Assembly (NCBI RefSeq): GCF_004135285.1 | Contig: NZ_CP035494.1 | Coordinates: 1,612,001 to 1,676,000 of the forward strand | Source of the DNA: Microbacterium protaetiae | GTDB lineage: Bacteria > Actinomycetota > Actinomycetes > Actinomycetales > Microbacteriaceae | Reading direction: 5' to 3' | Length of the DNA: 64,000 nucleotides | In this document: positions 42,724-51,507 of the stretch, piece by piece | Position numbering within the stretch: the stretch's first letter is position 1 | Layout: each line of letters begins with the position of its first letter | Position numbers and translations under genes: made by a program | The notes under the pieces: generated by a model | What the model was told of the DNA's origin: nothing | The model's database searches: none | The model's input: only the letters and a program-made list of their open reading frames with translations

Positions 42724-42941
42724 TGCGCGCAGGGAAGTCCAGGCGGCCCACCGGAACGTGCCCCCGGATGACGCGACGGGCATCGGGCCGCGGCATCTCG
42801 TATCGCGCCGCGGCATCCCGCATTGTCACCCGAGACCGCCCGGCCACCCGATCCTGCAGGCTCAGCTGAGCCCCGGGGCGATGACGACGCCCGGCTCGCC
42901 GAAACAAGGGATCTCCGTCGAGACAAGGGGCTATGCCCTCT

Positions 42942-43010
42942 GTCTCGGCGCGAATCCCCGGTCTCGGCGCGATTCCCCGGTCTCGGCGCGGTTCCCCGGT
43001 CTCGGCGCGG
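42942..43010 (+). repeat. Four 19-bp direct repeats GTCTCGGCGCGAATCCCCG
   Basis: GTCTCGGCGCG begins at 42942, 42961, 42980 and 42999, so the period is exactly 19 bp. The array ends 25 bp before the start of the NlpC/P60-like gene and may lie in its promoter or leader. Confidence 0.8.
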
Positions 43011-43034
43011 GTGCGGGCTCGATAGGCTCACGCC

Positions 43035-43763
43035 GTGGTGAAAGTGCTCGGCATCGACGTCGACGGTGCTCTCGTGGCCCGGTGGCGTTCGTGGCTCATG
43101 CCCGAGCAGCAGCCGTTCGTCGTGCCGGCTTCGGTGGCCCGAGAACGCGGGCTCGTCGATCAGCGCGCGGAGCTCTCCCTCGAGGTCGCTGACGCGTTCG
43201 AGCTCTACGGCGTCACGCGCGACGACGCGATCGTTCTCTTCGACCGCAGACAGGCGCGGACGTTGCCGGCAGGGGTCCGTCGCGCGCGTGTGCATCGTTG
43301 GCCGACGCGGGATGCCGCGGCCGACACCGGGCGGACGATTCGGTACGTCGAGCGTGGCCGGACTCCCAGTCGCCACACCGAGGTGCGGTCATGGCCGATA
43401 CCCGGCGCACGTGAGCTGGCGGGCACGTTTCCGGCCGGCAGCGGGCCGAACTGCTTCGGCACGGTGATGGAGGCCGCCGGTGTCACCGGCGCGGCCGGGG
43501 AGTGGATGCAGATCGAACCGTTCGACGCGTGGGCCGCGGCATCCACTCGCCCCGGAGGTCGGGACGATCAGCCGGGCACCGTGCTGATCTGGCGGACGAC
43601 CGACGGCACGCCAGCGCATGCCGCCGTGACTCTCGGTGACGGGTGGGCGCTTAACAAGGCGTCGCAGGGGTGGATGTCGCCGGCCCAGGTGCTGCCGGTC
43701 CGTGAGGTGATCCACCGGTCGCGGTATCGCGGACTGCGGCTCGAGCGCCGGCTACTGGTCTGA
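43035..43763 (+). CDS. NlpC/P60-like cysteine-peptidase fold protein
   Basis: A 242-residue protein without a signal peptide. The C-terminal half has the order of an NlpC/P60-type fold: Cys140 in SGPNCFGTVMEAAG, GTVLIWRTTDG, His195 in TPAHAAVTLGDGWALNK. The N-terminal half (VLGIDVDGALVARWRSWLMP) is unrecognised. With no export signal it would act inside the cell, unlike cell-wall NlpC enzymes. The start is GTG 43035 or GTG 43038. The 3' end overlaps the convergent VOC gene by 12 nt. The family call is by pattern only. Confidence 0.6.
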   Translation: MVKVLGIDVDGALVARWRSWLMPEQQPFVVPASVARERGLVDQRAELSLEVADAFELYGVTRDDAIVLFDRRQARTLPAGVRRARVHRWPTRDAAADTGRTIRYVERGRTPSRHTEVRSWPIPGARELAGTFPAGSGPNCFGTVMEAAGVTGAAGEWMQIEPFDAWAAASTRPGGRDDQPGTVLIWRTTDGTPAHAAVTLGDGWALNKASQGWMSPAQVLPVREVIHRSRYRGLRLERRLLV

Positions 43764-44156
43764 GCGCGGCGGGTTGTTCATGAACTCGATGCGGATGCCG
43801 TTGTCGTCTTCGACGAAGGACGCGTAGTAGCGGTCGGTGAATCGCGGGTACAGCTTCGGATCGCGCACCACTGTCCACCCGGCACCGGTCGCGATGTCGT
43901 GCAGCCGGTCGACCTCGGCGCGGGAGCCGACCTCGAAGGCCAGATGCTGCCAGCCGACGCGGCCGTGCACGTGCGGGCCGCTGTCGGGCTCGCGGGCGGG
44001 CAGCAGGATGAACTCGGGCTCGCCGTCGCGCTGCCAGCTCGTGTCGTTCTCGCGGTCGTGTCGGTCGAAGCCGAGCGCCCGCATCACGGGATCGAACTGC
44101 TCGCGTGCACGATCGATGTCGGCGACGGAGAGCCCGAGGTGATCGAAGATGAGCAT
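43752..44156 (-). CDS. VOC (glyoxalase/bleomycin-resistance) family protein
   Basis: A 134-residue single VOC module pair: FDHLGLSVADIDRAREQFDP at the start, VGWQHLAFEVGSRAEVDRLH in the middle and YYASFVEDDNGIRIEFMNNP at the end, with His and Glu metal ligands (DHLG, WQHLAF, RIEF). Members bind a metal and act as lyases, dioxygenases or drug binders; no substrate is predicted. The start is ATG 44156. Confidence 0.83.
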   Translation of the reverse strand: MLIFDHLGLSVADIDRAREQFDPVMRALGFDRHDRENDTSWQRDGEPEFILLPAREPDSGPHVHGRVGWQHLAFEVGSRAEVDRLHDIATGAGWTVVRDPKLYPRFTDRYYASFVEDDNGIRIEFMNNPPRSDQ

Positions 44157-44186
44157 GCCGGCGAGTCTAGGAGCAGGTCCTGACAC

Positions 44187-44465
44187 TCACCAGGTGCGGC
44201 GGATGCCGGCCTTGGTGCCGGCGACCAGCGTGCGCGCCGGAACGTCCTCGGCGACGATCGCACCGGCGGCGATAACCGAATCCCGCCCGATCGTCACTCC
44301 CGGCAGCGCTCGGCCGAGGATCTGCGCGAACAGCCGGGCCTTTCCCACCTCGTCGTCGAACGGCATGACGTTCAAGCGCGAGGCGAGCGCGGTGACCTCC
44401 AGGACCCGCTCCGACATCGCTGTGAACTCGGGGCTGTGGATGCGCATGAGGAAGTCGTCCGGCAT
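44187..44465 (-). pseudogene. Internally deleted sugar O-acetyltransferase
   Basis: A 92-residue frame. The first 50 residues (RIHSPEFTAMSERVLEVTAL and VMPFDDEVGKARLFAQILGR) match the N-terminal helices of maltose/galactoside-type O-acetyltransferases; the rest (PGVTIGRDSVIAAGAIVAED, VPARTLVAGTKAGIRR) matches their last hexapeptide coils. About 90 residues, including the catalytic His and most of the beta-helix, are missing at the join ILGRALP-GVTIG. It is still in frame, so a small protein may be made, but it cannot be an active transferase. Confidence 0.65.
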
Positions 44466-44552
44466 GTTCCGATCGTGCCACCGCCGAGAGTCGGATCTGC
44501 GGCCTGTGGGCAGCAGAGCGGTCGTGTCGTCGGTCGCGGCTAGCCTGGACGA

Positions 44553-46544
44553 GTGAGTACTCCCGCCGGTGATCCCTACGCAGACGCGACGTGGGTGCCC
44601 GACGACGTGCCGCCCGATGAGTGGGCACCGCCGGAGGACGACGAGTGGATGGCGCAGCCTGACGACGCGCCCGAGGGCGTTTCGTCTCGCTTCGCTCGCT
44701 TAAGGACCGAATCTTCCGGCCGCCCGGGAGCAGGCGCCGACCCGCTCACGGTGCTGCACGAGGTGTACGGGTACGACGCGTTCCGCGGCGAGCAGGCGGC
44801 GATCGTCGAGCAGGTCGTAGGCGGCGGCGACGCCGTCGTGCTCATGCCCACCGGCGGCGGCAAGTCGGTCACCTACCAGGTGCCCGCGCTCGTGCGCGAA
44901 GGCACCGGCCTCGTCGTGAGTCCCCTCATCGCGCTCATGCACGACCAGGTCGAGGCCCTCATCGCGAACGGCGTGCGGGCCGCCTTCCTGAACTCGACGC
45001 AGACCTCGCCCGAGCGCGCCGACGTCGAGCGTGCCTACCTCTCCGGTGAGCTCGACCTGCTCTACGTCGCGCCCGAACGACTGAACCTGTCCCAGACGAC
45101 GGCGCTGCTGCAGCGCGGGCGGCTCAGCGTGATAGCGATCGACGAGGCGCACTGTGTGTCGCAGTGGGGCCACGATTTCCGCCCCGACTATCTCGCCCTC
45201 GGCGACCTGGGTGAGCGATTCCCCGGCGTGCCGCGCATGGCGCTGACGGCGACGGCGACCCGCGAGACGCATCGTGAGCTGACCGAGCGCCTGCACCTGC
45301 CCGAGGCCAAGCATTTCGTGGCCAGTTTCGACCGGCCCAACATCCAGTACCGCATCGAGCCGAAGGTCGACGCACGCCGGCAGCTGGTGCAGTTCATCCG
45401 CACGATGCCCGAGGGGTCGGCCGGCATCGTCTATGCCCTGAGCCGCAAGAGCGTCGACGCGACGGCGGAGTATCTGCGCGGACAGGGCATCGACGCACTC
45501 GCGTACCACGCGGGGCTGGATGCCGCGGTCCGGGCGCGGCACCAGTCGCGGTTCCTGCGCGACGACGGCGTCGTCATGGTCGCCACGATCGCGTTCGGCA
45601 TGGGCATCGACAAGCCCGATGTGCGCTTCGTGGCACACATCGACCTGCCCAAGTCGGTCGAGGGCTACTACCAAGAGACCGGCCGCGCCGGCCGCGACGG
45701 CGAGCCGAGCGTCGCGTGGATGGCCTACGGCCTGGGCGATGTCGTCCAGCAGCGCCGCCTCATCGACGCTTCCGAGGGTGACCGCACGTTCAAAACCCGG
45801 CTGGGTCAGCACCTCGACGCCATGCTCGCCCTGTGTGAGACGGTGGGATGCCGCCGCCAGAACCTGCTCGGATATTTCGGACAGGCATCCGAGCCGTGCG
45901 GCAACTGCGACACGTGCCTGCAGGCGCCCGAGACCTGGGACGGACTCGTGCCGGCGCAGAAGCTGCTGTCGACCATCGTGCGCCTGCAGCGCGAGCGCGG
46001 GCAGGCGTATGGGGCCGGGCACCTCATCGACATCCTGCGCGGGGCCTCGACCGAACGCATCGTGCGATTCGGCCACGACAAGCTCGCCACCTACGGCATC
46101 GGCGCCGACCTGAGCGACCAGGACTGGCGCAGCGTCGTGCGGCAGCTGCTCGCGCGCGGCATCCTCGTGGCGACGGGGGAGTATGGCACTCTCGCCCTCG
46201 GCGAGGCCGCGGGCGGTGTGCTGCGCGGCGATACCGATGTGCCGTTGCGGCGCGATGTGCTCGGGCGCGGCGGGTCGCGGTCGAGCGGGCAGGCGCGCAA
46301 GGCGTCGGAGGCCGTGGCCCCGGGCGACCAAGACCTCTTCGAAGCGCTGCGCACCTGGCGCGGCGGTGTCGCGCGCGAGCAGGGGGTGCCGGCCTACGTG
46401 GTCTTCAACGACGCGACGCTGCGCGCGCTCGCCGAGCACCGGCCCGCGTCGATCGATGAGCTCGACGGCATCACCGGCATCGGCGCGAAGAAGCGCGAGG
46501 CCTACGGCGAGGGCGTGCTCGAGGTGATCGCCGCGCAGGGCTGA
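44553..46544 (+). CDS. recQ: ATP-dependent DNA helicase RecQ
   Basis: A 663-residue 3'-5' helicase. An acidic extension of about 65 residues (DDVPPDEWAPPEDDEW) comes first; then motif I MPTGGGKSVTYQ (about 97), motif II IDEAHCVSQWGHDFRPDY (about 195), DRPNIQY, and QETGRAGRDGEPS. The RecQ-Ct zinc site uses Cys in VGCRRQNLLGYFG and PCGNCDTC (about 430-453), and an HRDC domain ends the chain (PASIDELDGITGIGAKKREA). It acts in recombination repair. The start is GTG 44553. Confidence 0.92.
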   Translation: MSTPAGDPYADATWVPDDVPPDEWAPPEDDEWMAQPDDAPEGVSSRFARLRTESSGRPGAGADPLTVLHEVYGYDAFRGEQAAIVEQVVGGGDAVVLMPTGGGKSVTYQVPALVREGTGLVVSPLIALMHDQVEALIANGVRAAFLNSTQTSPERADVERAYLSGELDLLYVAPERLNLSQTTALLQRGRLSVIAIDEAHCVSQWGHDFRPDYLALGDLGERFPGVPRMALTATATRETHRELTERLHLPEAKHFVASFDRPNIQYRIEPKVDARRQLVQFIRTMPEGSAGIVYALSRKSVDATAEYLRGQGIDALAYHAGLDAAVRARHQSRFLRDDGVVMVATIAFGMGIDKPDVRFVAHIDLPKSVEGYYQETGRAGRDGEPSVAWMAYGLGDVVQQRRLIDASEGDRTFKTRLGQHLDAMLALCETVGCRRQNLLGYFGQASEPCGNCDTCLQAPETWDGLVPAQKLLSTIVRLQRERGQAYGAGHLIDILRGASTERIVRFGHDKLATYGIGADLSDQDWRSVVRQLLARGILVATGEYGTLALGEAAGGVLRGDTDVPLRRDVLGRGGSRSSGQARKASEAVAPGDQDLFEALRTWRGGVAREQGVPAYVVFNDATLRALAEHRPASIDELDGITGIGAKKREAYGEGVLEVIAAQG

Positions 46545-46853
46545 GGGGCGCTCGCTGCTGCCGCATCTTTGCCCACGCGCGGCTCAGTCAGGTTGCCTTC
46601 GGTTGTCTCGTCTCACGGAGACTGCGGCAGAGCGCCCTCGCGGGATATGGCGGGATTGTCCCGCCGCGCGCCGTATTGGCGTTGGAGTTCCGCGTAAGCG
46701 GCGGCATGACACACATAACGGCGCTCGAGTTCGCCGGCGCAGCAACAACCGGCAACGCCTTGACCGTGGTGTCGCGCTGCCGAATCAATAGGAGCACGAG
46801 GCGGCCGTTCGGGGCACTGCCTGCGTATTCACCGTTCGAAGGAGAAGTTGGAT
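46545..46853 (+). other. Gene-free stretch upstream of GH3 glycosidase
   Basis: 309 bp without a gene, lower in GC than the flanks. It should hold the promoter of the GH3-WxL cluster. TTGACC near 46759 could be a -35 element, but no convincing -10 or operator is seen. Confidence 0.35.
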
Positions 46854-49349
46854 ATGAGACAACGCATTCCCAAGGGCATTCGTCGATCTATGTACGTCGG
46901 TATGGGGGCCATGCTCGCCGTCGGGCTGATAGCGCCTACTGCCGCCACCGCGGACGATGAGCTGCCATGGATGGACACGACCCTTTCCGCTGATGCGCGT
47001 GCGGACCTGCTCATCGATGCGATGAGTCTTGATCAGAAGTTCCAGCAGATCGCGATGAAGCCGGTTGCCAACACGAACATCCCTGGTTGCGATTTCTCCA
47101 GCGGTGGCCGTCATGTCGAAGGAATCCCCGAGCTGCAGATCCCGACCTTGCGGATGACAAACGGCCCGTTCGGCGGCGGTGACTGCGCCGTCGCGCCGAC
47201 GTCGACGGGCTTGACAAGCGCGCTCACCGTCGCCTCGTCGTTTGACCCGAATGTCTCCACAGCGTGGGGTGACATCATCGGCGAAGAGACACGGGCAAGC
47301 GCTCACAACGTGCTGCTGACGCCGGGAATCAATCTCGGCCGTGTCGCCAATGCGGGTCGAAACTTCGAGTACTTCGGCGAGGACCCCTATCTCGCCGGTG
47401 TCATGGCCACTGCGCAGGTCAACGCCGTGCAGAGTTGGGGTGTGCAGTCGGTCGCGAAGCACTTTGCGGCCAACGAGCAGGAGACCGGGCGGAACACGAT
47501 GGACACCATCGTCGACGACGAGACCATGCACGAGCTGTACCTTCTGCCGTTCGAGATGACGATCCAAGAGGCCAATCTGGCCTCGGTGATGTGCTCGTAC
47601 CCCCATCTGAACGGCGTCTATGCGTGTGAGAGCGAAGAGTTGCTCACGGACTGGCTGCGCGACGACCTCGGCTTCGAGGGATACGTCATGTCAGACCGTG
47701 GCGCGACGCACAGCACCGCGCCGGCACTCACCGCCGGGCTCGATTTGGAGTTCGCGAGCCCGAGATGGTTCACGCCGCAACTTCTTACCGCAGCACTCGA
47801 CGCCGGCACCATTGAGGTCGCAGACATCGATCAGGCATTGGACCGCCGATACACCGTCATGTTCGAGCTCGGTCAATTCGACGACCCGATCAATTCGCTC
47901 ACCCCGATCGACTATGACGCCAACGGCAAGAAGATTCGGTCCATCGGCGAGCAGGGAAGTGTTCTACTCAAGAACGACGGCCACACCCTTCCCCTCGACT
48001 CCGGTCTGAGTTCGGTCGCGCTCATCGGTACTCCGACGTTCGCAGGGTAGGCAAAGTTCAACTCGCAGGGCCCATCGAACGAGATCGTCGTCACCGCGCC
48101 GTACACGGTCACTCCCGAAGAGGGATTGAACAACGCGCTGGACTCCGTCGGTTCGCTGGCCGAGGTTACCTACAACGATGCCTCCGACATCGAAGCCGCC
48201 GCTGCGCTGGCCGCGCGCTCGGATGTCGCGATCGTCATGGTCGGCGACATCTCGCGCGAGGGAGTGGACCGTTCCGATCTCGCACTGCCGCACACCGATG
48301 GGGTGGATCAGGATGCGCTCGTCTCCGCCGTCGCGGCAGCGAACGCGAACACAGTCGTCGTGCTCAAGAACGGTGGACCCGTGCTGCTTCCTTGGCTGGA
48401 CGAGGTTCCCGCAGTGCTGGAGGCATGGTATCCGGCGCAGGAGGACGGCAACATCGTGGGCAACCTGCTGGTCGGCCTCGAGAATCCTTCGGGCAAGCTT
48501 CCGATCACGTTCCCGACGCAGGAGCGCGAGGGCGCCACGGCAACCGTCGAGCAGTGGCCCGGCATCGACCCCGATGGTTCAGGGCCGCTGCCCTTAACCG
48601 CGACCTACAGCGAGGGCCTCGAGATGGGGTATCGCTGGTATGACGCCAACGATGTCGCACCCACATTCGCCTTCGGATACGGCCTGTCGTACACCAGCTT
48701 CGCGCTTTCGAACGTGACGGTGACGCCGGGTTCGAACGACGGCACGGCGCCGGTCGAGGTGTCGTTCTCAGTCAAGAACACGGGCGAGGTGCGTGGCGCT
48801 GAGGTCGGACAGGTCTATCTCGGGCTGCCTGACGAGGCGAACCAGCCTCCCAAGCGTCTGGTCGGCTTTGATAAGGTGACGCTGAATCCCGGCGAGAGCA
48901 AGCGGGTGTCGGTCACGATCGACCCCGCAGCATCCAACCACCCCCTGTCGGTGTGGGACGAGGATGCTGACGGCTGGAAGATCGTCGAGGGCGAATACTC
49001 CGTTCTCATCGGCAATGCGTCAAACAACATCACGCTCGAGGACAGTTTCACCATCAGTGGTCCTCCGTTCGACATCGCGACCGAGGCATCGACCCGCACT
49101 CTCGCCGGCAAGGCGTACGTGACAGCAACGGTTATCAACAACGGTGAGATTCCGCTCGATGTCGTTCTGTCCACGCCGTACGGCGACAAGAAGTTCACCG
49201 CTGTGCAGCCCGGCAAGAAGGCGAGCGTGTCGATCAACTCGACATCGGCATCCATCCCGTCAGGGACCGTGACGGCGACAGTGTCGGGAACGGTCGACGG
49301 TGAGCTCGTGACATACACATCGACGGCGGACTACGCCGCGGCCGGTTAG
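46854..49349 (+). pseudogene. Secreted GH3 beta-glycosidase with in-frame TAG
   Basis: One frame of 831 codons interrupted by a single TAG (48048-48050, codon 399). ATG 46854 follows AAGGAG; a signal peptide ends near ATAD (residue 36). The first part is the GH3 barrel with KHFAANEQETGRNTMDT; its nucleophile motif reads VMSDRGATH instead of the usual SDWGATH (Asp codon 47694-47696). After the TAG the frame continues as a GH3 C-terminal domain (VAIVMVGDISREGVDRSDLA), a fibronectin III-like domain and a further beta domain. Without suppression only 398 residues would form and the active site would lack its C-terminal domain. It stands 82 bp before the WxL-like gene. Confidence 0.8.
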
Positions 49350-49431
49350 TCGCGACGGGTGGGCGCGGCACTCTCGCGCCCACCCGGACTCCGCAAGACA
49401 GACAACACATTCATCTTTGAAAGGCAGTCTC

Positions 49432-50034
49432 ATGAAGAGAAACCTCCTTCGCATCGGCGCGGTCAGCTTCGGCGCGCTCGTGCTGGTCTGCGCCGGCTCT
49501 GCCGTCGCTCTCGCCGACGACCAGGACTCCGTCGACGTCTTCGTTGACGTCGCCCCCGTCGAAACCCCCGGCGTGCTCGCATTGTCCGTCGACTCGGGCG
49601 AGACCACGCTGACCGAGTCGGGGTCAACCGACGCGGTGCGCCAGTTCACCGGTGTGCTGCCCAACGTGACAGTCACCGATACGCGCACTGCCGAAGAGAT
49701 TCCGGATGGCGCAAATTGGTATGTTCTCGGATCGGTGAGCGACTTCACCTCGGACGATGCGACGATCTCGGCCGACCACTTCGGGTGGTCGCCCCACTTC
49801 GTCGGGGGCGACGATGAGGGTGACGGAGTCGTCTCGGTCGGTGGCGACGTCGAAACCGTGCTCGACGGCCAGCGGGGGCTGGTCGATCAGGAGCTTCTCT
49901 ATCTGGGTGACGCTCTGCCGGCAGTCGACGGGGGCGGGTCTTGGACGGCCAACGCCGACCTGTTTTTGCGCGTGGCCGCCTCCACGACGCCTGGTGAATA
50001 TGCGTCCGTGGTGACCCTGTCGCTGTTCGAGTGA
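49432..50034 (+). CDS. WxL-like secreted surface protein
   Basis: A 200-residue secreted protein: signal peptide (MKRNLLRIGAVSFGALVLVC ... ALADDQ), then a beta-rich domain. The layout ESGSTDAVRQFTGVLPNVTV, then DTR, NWYVLGSVSDFTS and the final GEYASVVTLSLFE follows the WxL cell-wall-binding domain of Firmicutes (family form: SGWTVSVSDFT and GTYTATLTWTL), though the last WxL word itself is not kept. The next gene encodes a WxL-interacting (DUF916) protein, which strongly supports the call. AAAGG precedes ATG 49432; a TTG 15 bp upstream is less likely. Confidence 0.65.
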   Translation: MKRNLLRIGAVSFGALVLVCAGSAVALADDQDSVDVFVDVAPVETPGVLALSVDSGETTLTESGSTDAVRQFTGVLPNVTVTDTRTAEEIPDGANWYVLGSVSDFTSDDATISADHFGWSPHFVGGDDEGDGVVSVGGDVETVLDGQRGLVDQELLYLGDALPAVDGGGSWTANADLFLRVAASTTPGEYASVVTLSLFE

Positions 50035-50058
50035 TCTTCGCGGCGACGAGTTGACTTC

Positions 50059-50103
50059 GACTCCTTCGCGGGCCGGCCAAGTGTGCCGGCCCGCGAAGGA
50101 GTC
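50059..50103 (+). promoter_or_regulatory. Perfect 19-bp hairpin between WxL-like and DUF916 genes
   Basis: Bases 50059-50077 (GACTCCTTCGCGGGCCGGC) are the exact reverse complement of 50085-50103, with a 7-nt loop CAAGTGT. It lies between the stop at 50034 and the start at 50120, with no T-run after it. It may protect the upstream mRNA or partly terminate, so that more WxL-like protein than membrane partner is made. Confidence 0.75.
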
Positions 50104-50119
50104 ACGAGATGAGGGTGCG

Positions 50120-51190
50120 ATGCTGAGAAATGGGCAGGGCGGTCGACGTCGGGCCAAGGTGCTCGCGGCAGCGATCACCGCGCTGGTAGTGGCGGGGTTG
50201 GTGCTTCCCACGAGCGCGTGGGCGGCGCAGTCAGACGACGACTCGGATACCGTGACCTGGTCGGTGCAACCGGCCGGCGAGACCGGCGCCGACGGTCGAG
50301 CGTGGGCAGAGCTCACCCTCGATCCCGGGGAGAAGACGACGGACTATCTTGTCGTGACGAATCACAGCTCCCGCGATGTGACGTTCCGGCTGTCCGCGGC
50401 TGACGGCTATTTCACGGGTACCGGTCGATTCAACATGCTTCCGATGGACCGGCAGTCGGTCGACGCCGGCACGTGGATCGACGTTCAGCCGTCGGTTCGT
50501 GTCGCGCATGGAGGTGAAGCGGTGGTGCCTTTCACCATCGATGTGCCTCAGAATGCGACGCCCGGTGATCATCTCGCCGGTGTCGCGGCCGGCATTCTCT
50601 CAGACGCTGACTCGGGCGAGGTCGGAGTCGAGTCCCGGGTTGGATTCCGAGTGATGACGCGCGTGATGGGTGAGCTCGTGCCGCAGATCGAGACGGACGT
50701 GTCAGCCGTCTTCGTTGGATCGATCAATCCGTTTCTCCCCGGTGAGATCCACGTGCGGTACGACATCCAGAACACAGGCAACGTCAGGCTCGGTGCGGCA
50801 CCGGAGGTGACGGTAGCGGGACCCCTCGGAATTCTGCCCCGTACGGTGGTTGCCGACCCGATCGCAGAGATCGCACCGGGCGAACATCGCACATCATCGG
50901 TCACCGTGCCGTCGCAATGGCCGTTCTTCGTCTCGACCATCCGACTTGCGACGTCCACGTCATCAGTCAGCGATGCCGCACCGATCGACGCGACTCCCTC
51001 CTCGGTGAGCACCGTCGCCATTGCCGCGATGCCATGGTCGCAATTGGCTGTGCTCCTGTTCGCAGCACTGCTGATGGTGGTGTGGCGCCGCAGTCGTCGT
51101 CGACAGATGGCAGAGGTGGAACGCAGAATCGACCAGGCTCGAGCAGAGGGACGCTCATCGGCGTCGGTCGCGCCGGGTACCGAGTCTTGA
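50120..51190 (+). CDS. DUF916 WxL-interacting membrane protein
   Basis: A 356-residue protein. Signal peptide to about residue 36 (LPTSAWAAQ). The DUF916/WxLIP domain follows: TWSVQPAGETGADGRAWAEL, ELTLDPGEKTTDYLVVTNHS, FTIDVPQNATPGDHLAGVAA, then a second beta domain (DIQNTGNVRLGAAPEVTVAG), one membrane helix (WSQLAVLLFAALLMVVW) and a basic cytoplasmic tail (RRSRRRQMAEVERR). In Firmicutes such proteins hold WxL proteins at the surface and bind peptidoglycan. GAGGG precedes ATG 50120. Its stop overlaps the next start. Confidence 0.82.
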   Translation: MLRNGQGGRRRAKVLAAAITALVVAGLVLPTSAWAAQSDDDSDTVTWSVQPAGETGADGRAWAELTLDPGEKTTDYLVVTNHSSRDVTFRLSAADGYFTGTGRFNMLPMDRQSVDAGTWIDVQPSVRVAHGGEAVVPFTIDVPQNATPGDHLAGVAAGILSDADSGEVGVESRVGFRVMTRVMGELVPQIETDVSAVFVGSINPFLPGEIHVRYDIQNTGNVRLGAAPEVTVAGPLGILPRTVVADPIAEIAPGEHRTSSVTVPSQWPFFVSTIRLATSTSSVSDAAPIDATPSSVSTVAIAAMPWSQLAVLLFAALLMVVWRRSRRRQMAEVERRIDQARAEGRSSASVAPGTES

Positions 51191-51483
51191 TCGCGCTCGC
51201 CATCGCGATACTGTTCACCGGTGTCGTGCCGGCGCCGATGAGCGGTGACGACGGTACGGTGACGGTCACCGTAGAGATCCCCGCGCTCCCTGCCGCACAG
51301 CACCCAGCACCGCCGGTCACTTCACTCCCGGTGACCGGACCGCCGGATATGACCCTCGGGTTGCTGATCGGAACAGGCGCCCTGGTCCTCGGCATCGGGA
51401 TGATGCTCGCCTCACGTTCGGCCGGCCTGCGCAGGGTGCCGACTACTTCGCCGCCAGAGCCTCAGAACCACGGGGCCTGCTGA
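51187..51483 (+). CDS. Small sortase-anchored LPVTG protein
   Basis: A 98-residue protein: signal-like hydrophobic N-terminus (IALAIAILFTGVVPAP), a short beta/Pro-rich part, the sortase motif LPVTG at 47-51, a membrane helix (LGLLIGTGALVLGIGMMLAS) and basic residues (RSAGLRR). It would be cross-linked to the wall. The likely start is TTG 51187, which overlaps the DUF916 stop (TTGA); a longer start upstream cannot be excluded. Small LPXTG proteins are a standard part (CscD) of WxL clusters. The extra 15-residue tail after the basic patch is unusual. Confidence 0.65.
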   Translation: MIALAIAILFTGVVPAPMSGDDGTVTVTVEIPALPAAQHPAPPVTSLPVTGPPDMTLGLLIGTGALVLGIGMMLASRSAGLRRVPTTSPPEPQNHGAC

Positions 51484-51507
51484 GAAGACGCGAACCGTCC
51501 CCGTCAA

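Noticed and set aside
48126..49349. Second half of the GH3 frame as an independent gene
   Set aside because: The frame is continuous with the first half, the candidate TTG start lacks a ribosome site, and it begins inside a domain.
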